From Lates calcarifer (lineage: Eukaryota > Chordata > Actinopteri > Centropomidae), in NCBI RefSeq assembly GCF_001640805.2, contig NC_066851.1, positions 6,435,458-6,499,457 of the forward strand: 64,000 nt of DNA. Reading direction: 5' to 3'. Below the pieces are notes generated by a model. It had not been told where the DNA came from and did not search any database. It was given only the letters and a program-made list of their open reading frames with translations. Shown in pieces: positions 47,390-59,279 of the stretch (position 1 is its first letter; every line of letters begins with the position of its first letter). The position numbers were made by a program, and so were the translations under genes.

Positions 47390-50300
47390 ATTATATGTAC
47401 AGTTTATCCATTTTTCAAACAGCTAAATCCATTAATTAATTCTGATTCTCCTGTCATGTTTAATGTATTTGGGCAATTCTATTCTATTCCATCTATTTTC
47501 CCTAATCTGGAATGACCAATCCCCTTGCACTATTAACCAGTTACTTCTTGAAGGAAGGAATGCAAATGGGAAAATGAACATGGCCAGATGTGTTAGTTTC
47601 AACACAGTTTTTGCCCATGAGCCACCAATACATGGTACTTAAAGTCTGTTTACTGATCTTCGGGAGTATGACAACTTACGGGTTGAAAAGTTGTATATCA
47701 GCTTCGGTAGCAGCTGAAGACTACAAATTTGAAAATAAAAACAGTGAAATTTTGACAATCAAGAAGAATGTGCCGAATAAAAAAGGTGATGTCACAAAAC
47801 AGTTTTGATTTTGATTTTTTTAAACTATCCATTTTAAGTCTGACAGTGTTATAGGAGTACAATGCTAAATTGATGGAGTCCTCTTTTAGCATTCAACAGC
47901 TTGGTGCAGGTCAAATCAGCCACCCACCAAACAAGTCCAAGCTGTTTAGCATTTTAAAACTATCCCTGCTCATCAAAAATAATTCTGCTTCACTGGCACA
48001 AAGCTCTGCCCTGCACAACGTGCCTGCATGAACACAGGGTCTAAAGGTCTCACTCTGAAAACCCCATCATGACACTAACGACTTGATGAGGTCTTACAAA
48101 AACACAATAGCCATGATGGCATAAGAGTGGCATAAGACAACTAAGTGCATAAACATTGCTAAAAAGGCCTTGGCAAATTGCACTTTCAGAAAAAATAAAT
48201 ATATAATGGAACATACAAACTATTTCATTAAAAGTGAGAAGTCCACTTTGTAACAAAATAAAGACAAAGTTAAGTTTTCAGAAGACATGACTTAAATACA
48301 AATGTGTATGTGTGTGCATATACACACACTAAAGGAGAGACAGCTTCCTGTTTCTCTTTCAGAGGGTGTTACTTGGTTTTCATTAGACTGACAGAAGCTC
48401 GGGATAATTTGTTCCTTTGGGGCTACTGTCCTCTCAGCGCCTTTTATGAGTCATCCTGTACCAAAATAAAAACAAAAGCTCTGTAAACATCAACAAGGCA
48501 GTTATTTTTGTTCATAAACATGATCATGAACATCACGTGTCAATGTTTTTCTGACAGGTAATACATATTAAGATGACACTTGTGAAGCCTATAAAAAGAA
48601 GCACTTTGAAGTCCTATTACATACTCACTCATAATGAATTGACTGTTGATTCAGCTTTATGAAATTGTTTTTACTTTTTTTTTTAATAAATACATAAAGA
48701 ATTGTGTTGTTTTCTTTTGTATTCCATCTCCCTGTCAACAAAAACCTGCTTTCATTTGTCAAAAATCTATATCACTTTTATGGGAAATGACAACATATTT
48801 GATCTGACACAGTAGTGACACAGCAGCGGCAATAACCAGCTCTGAAAAAAGGATTTGACAGTTATATTTTTTATTCACAGAACAAAACAATAAGAGAGAG
48901 AGATTTTTTGAGTTTTACAAAGCAGAGCTTCTTGGGAGTCAGGAATCGGAATTCACATGCACTGTTATCATGCTCTTACATGTATGTGGGTTTAGTGTTA
49001 CTGTGGATCTGTTAAGTATGGGAACAGTTGCACAGTCTTTGTTGTCTGACCCTTTGGAGTCGTTATTATCCAATTAGCATGGCCTTAGCTTCTCCCATTC
49101 TCCTTCATTTTTATTTATTAGCTGAGTTTACTGGTAGGTCAATAGAGCAGTAATGCATCTAACTGGTATCAAATTTAAAAATGTCTTCTGCTAGACCACA
49201 AGATGAAGCACAGTCTGCCAGTGTCTGAGACACTCATAGGCCGTAAATTTTGAATTGGAAGAGGTCATCATAGTTTGCATATTTATTGTTTCTCCACATT
49301 CAAACAAATGTTCACATTTGAATACAAGATGAAGCCCTATTTTTAGATTGGGATTAAGACATAGGTCGACATAACTACTGCAACTAGCTTGCTACATTCA
49401 TGAAAAATAAAGAAATAGGCATCTGTTCAAAAAAAAAAAAAAAAACACCTCTTTAGCATTTGTGTGTTACTGACTGGTCCATTTGCTGAGGACACTTTTT
49501 CTAGAAATAACCACGACCCTAAAATGAAATGGGGGTAATGCATTTCCAATGTGCAAATTTCACAAAATGTAATTTTCTGTATCTCTGTACTAATTGTTTC
49601 CTTGCAAAGTATCAGTGTGAACCAATGGAGCTATCTAGAAACCACCTGTGTGTTGCCATCTCGTTGACTGTGGCACTAGAACAGAGGCTTTTCAGCTCTT
49701 CATACATCTTTAACAAATTAATTTAAAAATTAATTTAAAAATCTAGTGATCTTTGAGCAACAGTAGCTTGATTGCCAGTACTGCTTAGTGCATCTTTTAC
49801 AGTTCCTTCTGCTTGCTGTGGCTATGCCTCTTTGGATTGTCAACTACATTCAGACTGGTTTGATTGCCGAGTGTTCTCAGCATAGGTTTAAACAACATGG
49901 CTTACTTATTCTGGTTGCTCAGTATATCTTAAACAGCAGGGTACCTTTGTGTTCCGGGAAACCTGGATAACTGATAGGAAAGTGCATGTAAATGAAAAAA
50001 GAAGTGTGTATTCTGCAAGTAACATTCTTCAATTGTCAGACTATTTCTATTATACAATTTATAATTATCTGACATGTGACATTTTTTCTTAGTTTTATTT
50101 TTAAGTACTATGGGCAAAATGGTATCCCGTGGAGGACTTATTAATGAAACTAGCTGTCTGTCCTATTGTTCTTGCAACACACTTAAGATCAAATCATCTT
50201 CAAATGTTATGAATAAAATCTCATGTGTAGTGTTACATGCAGCACCGTATGTCTGTGCCTGTTTGTGCAGATGCAAATGCATGCAATACAGCTGGAAGTC

Positions 50301-52045
50301 TTTTAGTCATCGAAGGCACTGTCACCAAAGACGGGAGAGGGGAAGGGACGAATTTGCATGACAGAAAAGCACATGTGAGGGAAACAGGATGAAACAAATC
50401 AGAGTTAGTGTGTTTCCTCCAGTCATCGGTGTAAAATTAGATCAGATGAACTGTTTCAGTGAGTTTGCCTGCTTCCTGTCATCCTCAGCTGTGCTTTCTT
50501 TCTTTCTTTTTTTCTTTTAACATGCATGGCAAATAGCAGACAACTCCAAAACAGAACAGGAGATGGAAACCTAGTCATGTCATCAGGGTGGTACTGATAC
50601 GATTTTACCTAGCAAGACAAAGAGAGGAGGGTACAAGTGTTCATACGGTTGAGAAAACAAGACAGTTCAATGGAAAAATACAAAAATAAAAGTGTAAAAA
50701 TTTCATTTGTTCATAGTAAAAGTTAGGTTAGCGATTCTGGTTTTGGATTGTTTTAAAGATGGCATGAGAAGCCTAACAGTGGAGGGAATTTTAGAGAGAG
50801 AGAGAGTTTCAATTTCTCAAGTAGAGAGGGGCCTTCATACTGCAGTCTGCAGATGCCAAAAAATGTCTGGTCTAGTCTAGTCCAAAAACAAAGGCTGGAA
50901 ACTAACTGGACGGCCTGCAGACTATGAAAAACCAAGGATTCAGTATCAGAACACCATTTTTCAAAAACCCTCTTCAGGAGGCGAGGTTTATTTGCCACTG
51001 TTTTATCAGTGGTTTGGAGCTTGAAAGTCAAAACTGGCAAATTAGAGGAAATGCAAATGAAAACATATGCGCTGGATTCAACACTTACTTTGTATCCCAT
51101 TTAAAGAGAGGCAATATAACTTATGCTAATATGGAAAAATCTTAAATGTTAAAGCAGAATCTGCCAGTACCACAAGTAAAGAAGAGTCATACAGACAGTA
51201 AATTGAATGTAATGAAAGTAATGTCATTTACACAGCAACGTGTACTGCATCTAAAGGTAAGTAACACTGACTAACATTACACATTGCCACCATAAGCTAC
51301 TGGTCATACCAGACGAAGTACGGCTGTAGCAGCAAAACCCCTGAGTTTACTGGACTGAGTTAGGGTGCATTTTATTGCTTATGAATTTAACTTTTAATCT
51401 GTAAAAGTAAGATTGTGTTTCTTCAAGTATGTGCTCATCTAAGTTAATTAAATTTCTGTATTCTAAACAAAACTGTATTAACACTGCTGAGACACTGCTA
51501 TGACAGTCAACTCAGGAAACAAAACTATTGAGATGGAACAAAAAAGCAAGGGTATTAGAGTAGTTAGTGAAGTCACCACGTACAGTAGCACTCACTGCAT
51601 TCTAGCGTGACATGAGTCAAATTTTAACTTAATCTGATAATGAAAAGCAAAGGTTCAGTGACAGTGTGGTTACCTACATATACTATATAATATACAATAC
51701 AGCTATATAATAATACTTCATGTCATTCATCAGTCATTGCTTCATTTATTTGTTATTATTGGCAAAAAACAATCTATGCATATAAGCAAGTATTGATGTT
51801 TCTGCACAAAAGCCACTGCAAATTAGTTTTTCCTCTGACTATATTTTTCTTCCATGCCTGATTAGGGCTTCACTGGCTCTGACTGTAAGAGCCAATGTTC
51901 TAATAGAATATTGTATAACATCCACCCACACTGTCAGAGGCCTGCACAAACAAGGACTGGGATCACTAATGAATGTAGTGAGAGAATCAAAGGGACAGTG
52001 TGTACTACACTGATGGATCGTCACACTTCCCTGAAAAGCAACCAC
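47390..52045. other. Unrecognised AT-rich DNA
   Basis: No gene or confident repeat family is recognised over this long stretch. Short items are poly-A at 49429-49445, an AT palindrome (AATTAATTTAAAAATTAATT, about 49718-49737), GA runs near 48893 and 50796, and AT-rich text at 51670-51715. Frames reach 115 codons (50753-51100, minus) without motifs. Confidence 0.5.
49429..49445. repeat. Poly-A tract, 17 bases
   Basis: Uninterrupted run of A after CATGAAAAATAAAGAAATAG-type text. It could be a retroposon tail, but no body is recognised. Confidence 0.85.
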
Positions 52046-52047
52046 AA

Positions 52048-52061
52048 CCCCCCCCCCCCCC
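52048..52061. repeat. Poly-C tract, 14 bases
   Basis: Fourteen consecutive C, unusual in this AT-rich window. The minus strand is a G14 run able to stack as a quadruplex. Confidence 0.95.
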
Positions 52062-52064
52062 GAT

Positions 52065-53025
52065 CTTTGCCGTGCAGTGTATCACGCTTCTGTTTAGCCA
52101 ATGCCACTATCTATACAGTGTCACCTATAGCTCACTAGCTCTCCTAGCCTAATTTCCAGCTCTTTGCTGTTCATTTTGAGTAAACACCTCACTTAATTAT
52201 ACATACAGACTGAGCAGCAACAACAGGGTGACTGCATTGCACTAGTACTCTCAGTACAGAATCCTGACCCTTTTCATTTTTGCACCAACGCATGCCATCA
52301 CTTATCTCTGCAAAACACCTCTCAAAGTGCCAGTGAATATATGTGTGTCTGTTATAGCTATTTTAAGTATCAGGCTACTTTTCCTGCAGAGGAGGTGAAA
52401 TATGTCGCTGCTGTCCGGCTGTTCGCAGAGCAGTGTGTAGCTCAGTTAAACTGGACAGCTGGTGGATGAGAACTTAGACTGTGGAGGCAAGAGCAACAGT
52501 CTGTTTGGTAAATGGTTCGCTATCATAGTACAATGTGGAGTCAGCAGGACCAGTTGAATCACAGGGGGAGTAGAGGCTGGCCAACATGTTGTAAATGTAT
52601 AATACCTAAGACTTCCATGAAATTAAACTCAATTGCATTCTGTAATTATCACCATATATAGTCATTTTCATTTTCATTGTTAGTGGCAGACTCTGCCACT
52701 CTCACATTGGATTCAAATGATCTTTTGGCTTTTTTTTTCTTCTTTTTTTTAAACAGTGGATTAGTATTCAAAGCAGGGTGATACTTTACTTGAAGTCCCC
52801 TTATTTAGCATTAATAAGAAGAAAACAACATCTCTTACATGGTTTATAACACACTATGATGAAGTTGTGGGCAGATATACAGTATTACTGTAGTGTTATA
52901 TTGCTGTTAGATGAAGAGCTACTGATTAGACTCCTCCAACTCCTCAGCAAAGTAAGCAGTTGCTTTCACACAAAAAATTTATGTTAACAAAAATATGGTG
53001 TTGTTCATATTAACAAACCCACAGA
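52065..53025. other. Mostly unrecognised DNA
   Basis: GATACTTTACTTGAAGTCCC at 52780 resembles the start of another common fish repeat, but too little follows to call it. T-rich text lies at 52730-52752. No gene is recognised. Confidence 0.45.
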
Positions 53026-53029
53026 GAAA

Positions 53030-53135
53030 CATCAGCTAATTCCATGGTTCTATGCTCTTTGGAGCATTTGAATATCTTTTAGCTCATTGTTTTAGTTTTA
53101 GAGCCAACAGCTTTACTGTTAAGGTTCAGTTTGAG
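53030..53135 (-). mobile_element. Family B element fragment, inverted
   Basis: On the minus strand GGCTCAAACTGAACCTTAAC, AGTAAAGCTGTTGGCTCTAA, AACTAAAACAATGAGCTAAA and AATGCTCCAAAGAGCAT follow the order of the family B 3' interior (21.6 and 30.4 kb). Both ends are missing. Confidence 0.5.
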
Positions 53136-53139
53136 CCAA

Positions 53140-54605
53140 GAAAAGACAGAAAAAGAAACTTGTGATACCCACACTGCTCAGCACCTGTCTGTCACCAAAC
53201 AGCAGGACTCTGTAGAAACCTGAGCTACAAGGACCGTGAATATTGGACATGCATTGATGAGGTGGTCAAAATCAAGACTCCAGACAAATAGTAAAGTTGC
53301 TTTCTGTCTGGTAAACAGTCAATTGTTCACCATAGCAAAATATCATATATATAGATGTGTTCAAAATTTGTAGTTTGCACGTTCATAACAACACCAGAGG
53401 CTGCAGCTTAAATTCACGTCAATGGAACCCAATGGTGACAGTTTTTCAAGGCAGAAAAAAGTGATCCATAATCGTCCCCTACATTTGATTTCTTTTCTGT
53501 CAGTAAGTTAAAGACTCTTATGACTGGAATGTGCCACATGTGGATGAATAGATTTTCTTCATCTTAGTGCCCTAATGTTAGAGAATCATTTGTTTAAGAT
53601 TCACTGAAGCAGCATTCTCAGCAAGTGCATAAATATGGTAAAATGCAATGTTGGACCAGAGGTTGTCAAACAGCACCATACTGATATTCAGAGTCGAACT
53701 AAACCAAGTGGCAAAGTAGAACAGACAAGCAGAGCAGGCTCCTGAGCTGAACCACATGAAAGAATTCATTATTTTACAAGAAAAAATGGCAACTAAATGC
53801 TGCCAACTGAAACATAAAACTGTGTTGCCACCCCCTCTGGATGCTACACTGAACACCTGAAACTCATCCCTAGTGGGACCACATATAGGGCTTGTGATAA
53901 TCATACTCTCTCAGATGGATACCCTTCAGAGGAGCTTTGAAATTGTGCAGTATGCAATCCATGTGGAAATACAGTAGACATAAGGCTTCCACTTAAAGAT
54001 AATGTGCAGGTCAGCTTGTAAGAGGTAAATTAATCCTTGAGAGCTTCGCCTTTAGGGAGGTACATACTGGCATTTGACAGTTTGACTTTATTTGCTGGAA
54101 AATACCTGTGGTCAATTTGTTGTTAAACGTCATTAAAATGTGACTCATTAAATGCATGTGGGCTACATGGGAATAGCCTCATTGGTAGTCAACAGAAAAC
54201 ATCAATCCTTTTCTCTTGAACAGCACTGAAAGAGTTTGAATGCTTTTATCTGTCTGATTGTTTTGACAGTTATTCCCGAGTGAGCAGCATTACAATGGTG
54301 TGATGAGGTCACCGGAGGTCTTGTTGTGGAAGTCCAATAATAAACTTGTAAATGCTTCTCAAGATGCTCTGTGAAAACTGACATTACTGTTTTATTTTAT
54401 TTTGAAATCCTGTCGTGTTTCATCTTACTTCCTTCCTTATAATGAAAGTAATTTTTTTAAACACCTCCCAACACACACACTCATAACAATAATAAAATAA
54501 AAAGTTTATTTAAATTTTATTTAAATTATCTTCTCTTTATTTATGACTTACCACCTCATAATTGTAGTTCATAACCAGTCAACCAGTTGCAGGAATTATG
54601 GTCTC
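53140..54605. other. Unrecognised DNA
   Basis: No gene or repeat family is recognised. The 108-codon minus frame 53578-53904 is Phe/Ser/Cys-rich without a motif. ATTTAAATTTTATTTAAATT-type palindromic AT text lies at about 54508-54530. Confidence 0.5.
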
Positions 54606-54608
54606 AGT

Positions 54609-54619
54609 CCCCCCCCCCC
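54609..54619. repeat. Poly-C tract, 11 bases
   Basis: Eleven consecutive C, 2.5 kb from the C14 run. Confidence 0.95.
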
Positions 54620-54671
54620 ATTAGATATTCCAAAATATATATTTTACTACTTAGCATATGATTTCTTGAAT

Positions 54672-54880
54672 TATGGCAAAACATGTCCCTGACCTTTGAC
54701 CTTTATTCACCAAACTGTAATTACTACATCCTTTAATTAGAGTGGACTTTTGTGCCAAATTTCAAGAAATTGCTCCAAGGCGTTCCTTAGATATCACATT
54801 CCTGAGAATAACATGGACGGATGGATGTACAACACATAATGGCTTCATGGCTGTTGGTGGCGCAGACACATAATAAAATT
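54672..54880 (+). mobile_element. Dispersed teleost repeat (TGACCTTTGACC type)
   Basis: Landmarks in order are CTGACCTTTGACCTTT, TTTTGTGCCAAATTTCAAGA, AATTGCTCCAAGGCGTTCCT, AGATATCACATTCCTGAGAA, ACATGGACGGATGGATGTAC and GGCTGTTGGTGGCGCAGAC, then ACATAATAAAA. I recognise this order from a very common fish repeat often seen near 3' UTRs. Class not assigned. Confidence 0.7.
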
Positions 54881-54884
54881 GTGT

Positions 54885-57150
54885 TTCCATTAAGTGCCAA
54901 TATTAAGCTTGAATGCCTGATCTGCAAATTGGGTCTGTGGGTCAAATATGGAATAATTTACTTCATGAAATGAACAAATGCAAAATAAACCAAGAAGTCT
55001 CAATACACAAAGATATCATGATCTTTATTATTACGTAAAATTTAGTCTTATCAATGTTTTTGGCCTGATATGCTCTCTCTAGACTATAGACTGACCACAG
55101 GGAGGGGAAAGAGGCTACAAGAAGGTAATTAAAAGATTCACTTCATATCAGTCCAGTGTGACAGATTCAGGCTGAGGAGCATGACTTTCAGTATTCCTCC
55201 TACTATATAATGATATGACCCTGAGTTCAAACTTTGCTATAAAGAATAAAGAAATCCTTCTGGAACCAATTGGCTTAACAGGAAGACAGGGGATTACATT
55301 CTCTTAACCATCGAAACACCTACGAGGAAGGCTTCGCATACAGACATTTACAGGAGCGTGAATAATGAGGCATAAGCTCCCCACAGACTGCTTTCCTCAA
55401 CACAATCACCTTTTTCTGTCATTGGAATACAGTGATTTACAAGGACACATACAGTACAGTGGTAGTATGGTACAGCTGCTCAGCATAAGCTCCTCACACA
55501 CAAATACACAACCTGATCTTCTTTACACAATCTTTACACAAAATCTTGCTTTTGTTACCTCTGATTATGAAGATTTAGGTCACAGCGTTTTGAATGTTTA
55601 TCATTTAAGCCAATTCAAGATGCCCGGATGAAGGGAAATATAAAGACCCATGGATAAGCTCTTTGGGGTTGTCAAAATGCAAGGGATACATCAAGCTTTC
55701 CGTCTGTTATCAAATATCTGCCAGTTTCTACAGTCAGTCATAGAAATGTCATCTTTAGCACAACTGCTAAGTTGAACTGGAAGTCTGCAACTGACTGTGT
55801 CTCTTGTCCTTGATGGAACATCCATGTTCGGTGTTTTACCACACTGAAGAAACAAGACTGAAAATAATTGCTGGGTGTGAAAAAGGGATGTGACAGTCTC
55901 AATCGCCTCTCTGTGATTGTGGCCAAAAACATCAAAGTAAATGGTATTATTATCAATATTGCATCACACTACTGTTGGTGAAAACTAATGGTTTTGGATT
56001 TTATCAAACCTAACACAAACCTAACAGTGCACCAAATGCAAGGAGCACCAATATAAAATACACTTAAAACACCATAAACATGAGCAGACTGCTTGTTAAA
56101 AGTTTAGGACAGATGACTGGGGACTGCTTTAAATGGAGCACAGTGTCTGTTTCTATTAATTCTATGCATCCATTCATGTTTGGCTCTTGCAAGCCACTAC
56201 CACTCGCCTGTCTGCTTGATCTGTTTGTCCACTAGAAAGACTCTCTTGATGAGGCTAATCAAAAGAGAACTGCTAATAACAGCAGGAGCACTGTGGGGAC
56301 AACATTACATTTAAGGGTTTAAAGAATTCCATCTGCCTGGAAACACAGCAGTGCAAGACGCATGGTTGTAAAATGACCATCAAAATCTCAAGTGTTAAAA
56401 GCTAGTTAAAAGTTAGAAAACCTATGAGACATCTGATAAACCTAAGTAAAAGACTTGATTCTTTTTGCTTACAAACACTGAACTGTCTGCAATGAAGCTG
56501 ATTCAGAATACTTGATGTTGAGTTAAATACCTCGCAGGCTTTAATCATAGTGCTCAACTCACAGCCTGTATAAGTGTAATATACTGTTGGGTATTGAGTT
56601 ACACTGTGGTAGAAGAGTGGTAGTTAAGGGAATGAAAGCAGGCACTGAAAGGTCTGGAGATTTAGAGCCACAGCTATAAACATCTGGAAGCCATTTTATA
56701 GCACAAATCTCATTAGTGGATTTGTCATTAGTGGATTTATCATCAGGACCTGGCCAATACAACTGATTTGCTACATTTTCTTCCTCTGGCAGTGTCTCCT
56801 AATCTCCACCCCAAGCCAGTTACTTAGACATTTGTCTCTTTATGTGTGTATGTCTGTGTGATTAATAGCAACCGACTTCTGTTTTGCATTCAATTGTAAA
56901 ATTTCCAGATACTGCAGTACTAGACTGATCTAGAGGCAGCAGCAGCAGCTCTACACCCTGAGATACACCTTGTCACACACAAGACAATCTAGACCAATGT
57001 GATAATTATTTCATGTTCTGTGACAGCATAGAAGGACCCACTTTTAGCAGCACAGGTTGGAATAGAGAGGCCTTTCATTTCCTTTTCATTAATCCATGTG
57101 TGAAGTGCTGTGCATATATCAGTTATAATGTTGTTCTCTTCATTTATTTC
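54885..57150. other. Unrecognised DNA
   Basis: No gene or repeat family is recognised. A direct 15-bp duplication at 56710-56739 is listed separately. Confidence 0.55.
56710..56739. repeat. 15-bp tandem duplication
   Basis: TCATTAGTGGATTTG is followed directly by TCATTAGTGGATTTA. Confidence 0.9.
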
Positions 57151-57169
57151 TAGTAAATTAGGCAACACA

Positions 57170-57315
57170 AGCCACTCTCTACAGGGTCACCACTATTCAT
57201 GGCACCTGAAAATCCATTTATATGTCATTTATTTTTCTAAATATTCCTCTAATACATTCCCTAGCTACTGCTGTGCAGACAACACAGAAATTAATCTATT
57301 AAGCCAATTCTATCA
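57170..57315 (+). pseudogene. CR1/L2-like reverse transcriptase scrap
   Basis: SYCCADNTEINLLSQF (57262-57309) aligns with the FHCYADDTQLYLSL-type catalytic block, with the second Asp replaced by Asn. Upstream LQGHHYSWHL could be a decayed PQGSxLGPLL. The spacing between the two is right for CR1/L2. Inactive; identification by eye. Confidence 0.45.
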
Positions 57316-57334
57316 CCACAGTTAATTACATTAA

Positions 57335-57765
57335 ATTTCTCCAACTCAGTTTCCATTTGTTCTAAACATCATAAAGACTACTTGAACCTTTTTTTTTCTC
57401 CAAATTACCTTCAGCATTTTTTTCAGGATACAGGAAATACAAAAACTATGGACTGATATTCATAGCAGGAAATGTGCATCAGTGAAAACAAATATGATAA
57501 CTAGCTTTAGTGCATTGTCATTAAGCTCTAAAACTCCCTCCCTCCTTTTTTCTGAGTTGAATGTTTTTTTCTGCAGTACTTTGAGCTACTGCTGAGTGCT
57601 TTTGTAGCTTATGCAGCTCATACACGTGTCAGGTTGCTTAAACTTTTAAACTAATTACAGCTATAACAATTGTGATTACTTGATCAGTCAATTGACAGAT
57701 AATTGATTGCAACAACAATTCTGATGATCCATTGAGTCATTTTCTTAAAGAGCTGTGTGCAGTTT
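57335..57765. other. Unrecognised AT-rich DNA
   Basis: No gene or repeat is recognised. Confidence 0.55.
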
Positions 57766-57769
57766 TCTC

Positions 57770-58125
57770 TGCTGCAATGTGTTTCTGGAGCAAATGGTGG
57801 TGATGGTTACTTGCAAGAGCTTCAGCATCTTTGCATGTACAAGAAGTAAGAATATGTTTCTGAGCAGAATTTCTTCTTAGGCAGTCTGGACACTACAGTG
57901 AGTCGCGACAACGGGCTAGGCTAGCTGGTAGCATGCTAACTTCGTAGAAGGAAGAAGTGACAGAATTAGAAGCAAAAGACAACCACTGCTTTCCACTGCT
58001 GGAGACAGCTCTTGGCAAGCAAAGGAATGTGGTTTGATGCTGAGCTTGCAACATTTCTTTGGGACTAGTAAGTAAACAACTGTTTGCTAATGTTGGCTAT
58101 GTAGCTAAACTTACAAAAGCCTCCT
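57770..58125 (-). mobile_element. Family A inverted-repeat element, copy 3
   Basis: On the minus strand from 58125 the text runs AAGTTTAGCTACATAGCCAA, then CATTAGCAAACAG (the family A end), later TTGCCAAGAGCTGTCTCCAG, CAGTGGAAAGCAGTGG, TTTTGCTTCTAATTCTGTCA, GAAGTTAGCATGCTA and GTGTCCAGACTGCC. The order matches 20.0 kb read on the plus strand. Confidence 0.6.
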
Positions 58126-58939
58126 AGAAAAATACCAAATTCTCTGGTTTCAGGTTCTAGAATATAACTGTTCTATAGTTTCAGTTAGTTTTCTATAACT
58201 GCAAATTGAACAAAAGATTTTAAGACGGGCATTTACCTTTGGGCTTTGTGATAACCTTTTTTTTAACCGTTTTCTAGCAATTTATAGACCAAACAGTCAT
58301 TTATGTAAGACAATAATTAACAGATGATTTTATAATGAAAATAATTAATATGCTGCATTCCTAAAAAATCTATTTTCTTTTTTTTTGGTCAGCAGCCTTT
58401 TGAGACAGTCTCCCTACCACCATGAAAAGCAGATTCAACACCAGCCATTTGTGATGTTCAGGAATGAAAGTAACTGGCCAGTTTCAGCTGGCACATAGGA
58501 ACTTTACCAGTAAAAAGATCCTTAAAGGACATTTTTTGGACCCTGGCAAAAAGCCCAGAACCAAGCAAGGCAGAGAGCCAGATGTCAAAGTGCAATGCTG
58601 TCCAGATCGAGCCGCATTGAACCTACGAGACAGCAGAGAGGAGACAAGCAGCAGCCTGTAAATTGAAGCGGACAGTAAGCTTAATCCAACTGACACACAG
58701 TTGATTGAATTGGTCAGGTAGCTGAATGCAACAGTATGTGACTCATCTCCTGAAACTGTCACCATGGGTCTTTGCTCCCCAAGGACATATTTAACTTGTT
58801 CTTTCAAAAGCCTTTTCACATTAAATTAACAAGCCACTTAAATGTAATTCAGATGTGTATCCCACAATATGAATACAAACACATCCAACTTACTGAAGGT
58901 CTCTGAAATTAGTTTCTTAACAGCTCTTGGTGTAATGGC

Positions 58940-59275
58940 TTGTACTGTCATGTGCTACGTATTGCTACACAGCCACTGTTAGAATCAACATCCGTTTACT
59001 TAGCAGTCTACAATAAACATCAATGTGATTTCAGCATCAAACTTCATTCCTTTCCTCATCAACAGCTGTCTGCAGTGGTCAAAAGCAGCTCCAATGTTAA
59101 CTCATGTTTTGCTTCTATTTCAATCACTCTAATTCTACTGAAGTTAATAATGCTATAATAATTATACCACTTTGCCGTGGTGAGTAACTGTAGCATCCAG
59201 TCTGCCCTCAGACCAACATGAGAGGTTGAAAAAGTAGCGCTATACAGAGAACATATTAAGGTCTAAACTGTTAAC
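58940..59275 (+). mobile_element. Family A inverted-repeat element, copy 4
   Basis: ATTGCTACACAGCCACTGTT at 58961 corresponds to the left end at 20022. TCAACAGCTGTCTGCAGTGG, AACTCATGTTTTGCTTCTAT, CTACTGAAGTTA, AGCATCCAGTCTGCCCTCAG and ACCAACATGAGAGGTTGAAA follow in family order. The right inverted end is not recognisable. Copies 3 and 4 are under 1 kb apart in opposite orientation. Confidence 0.62.
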
Positions 59276-59279
59276 TGGT

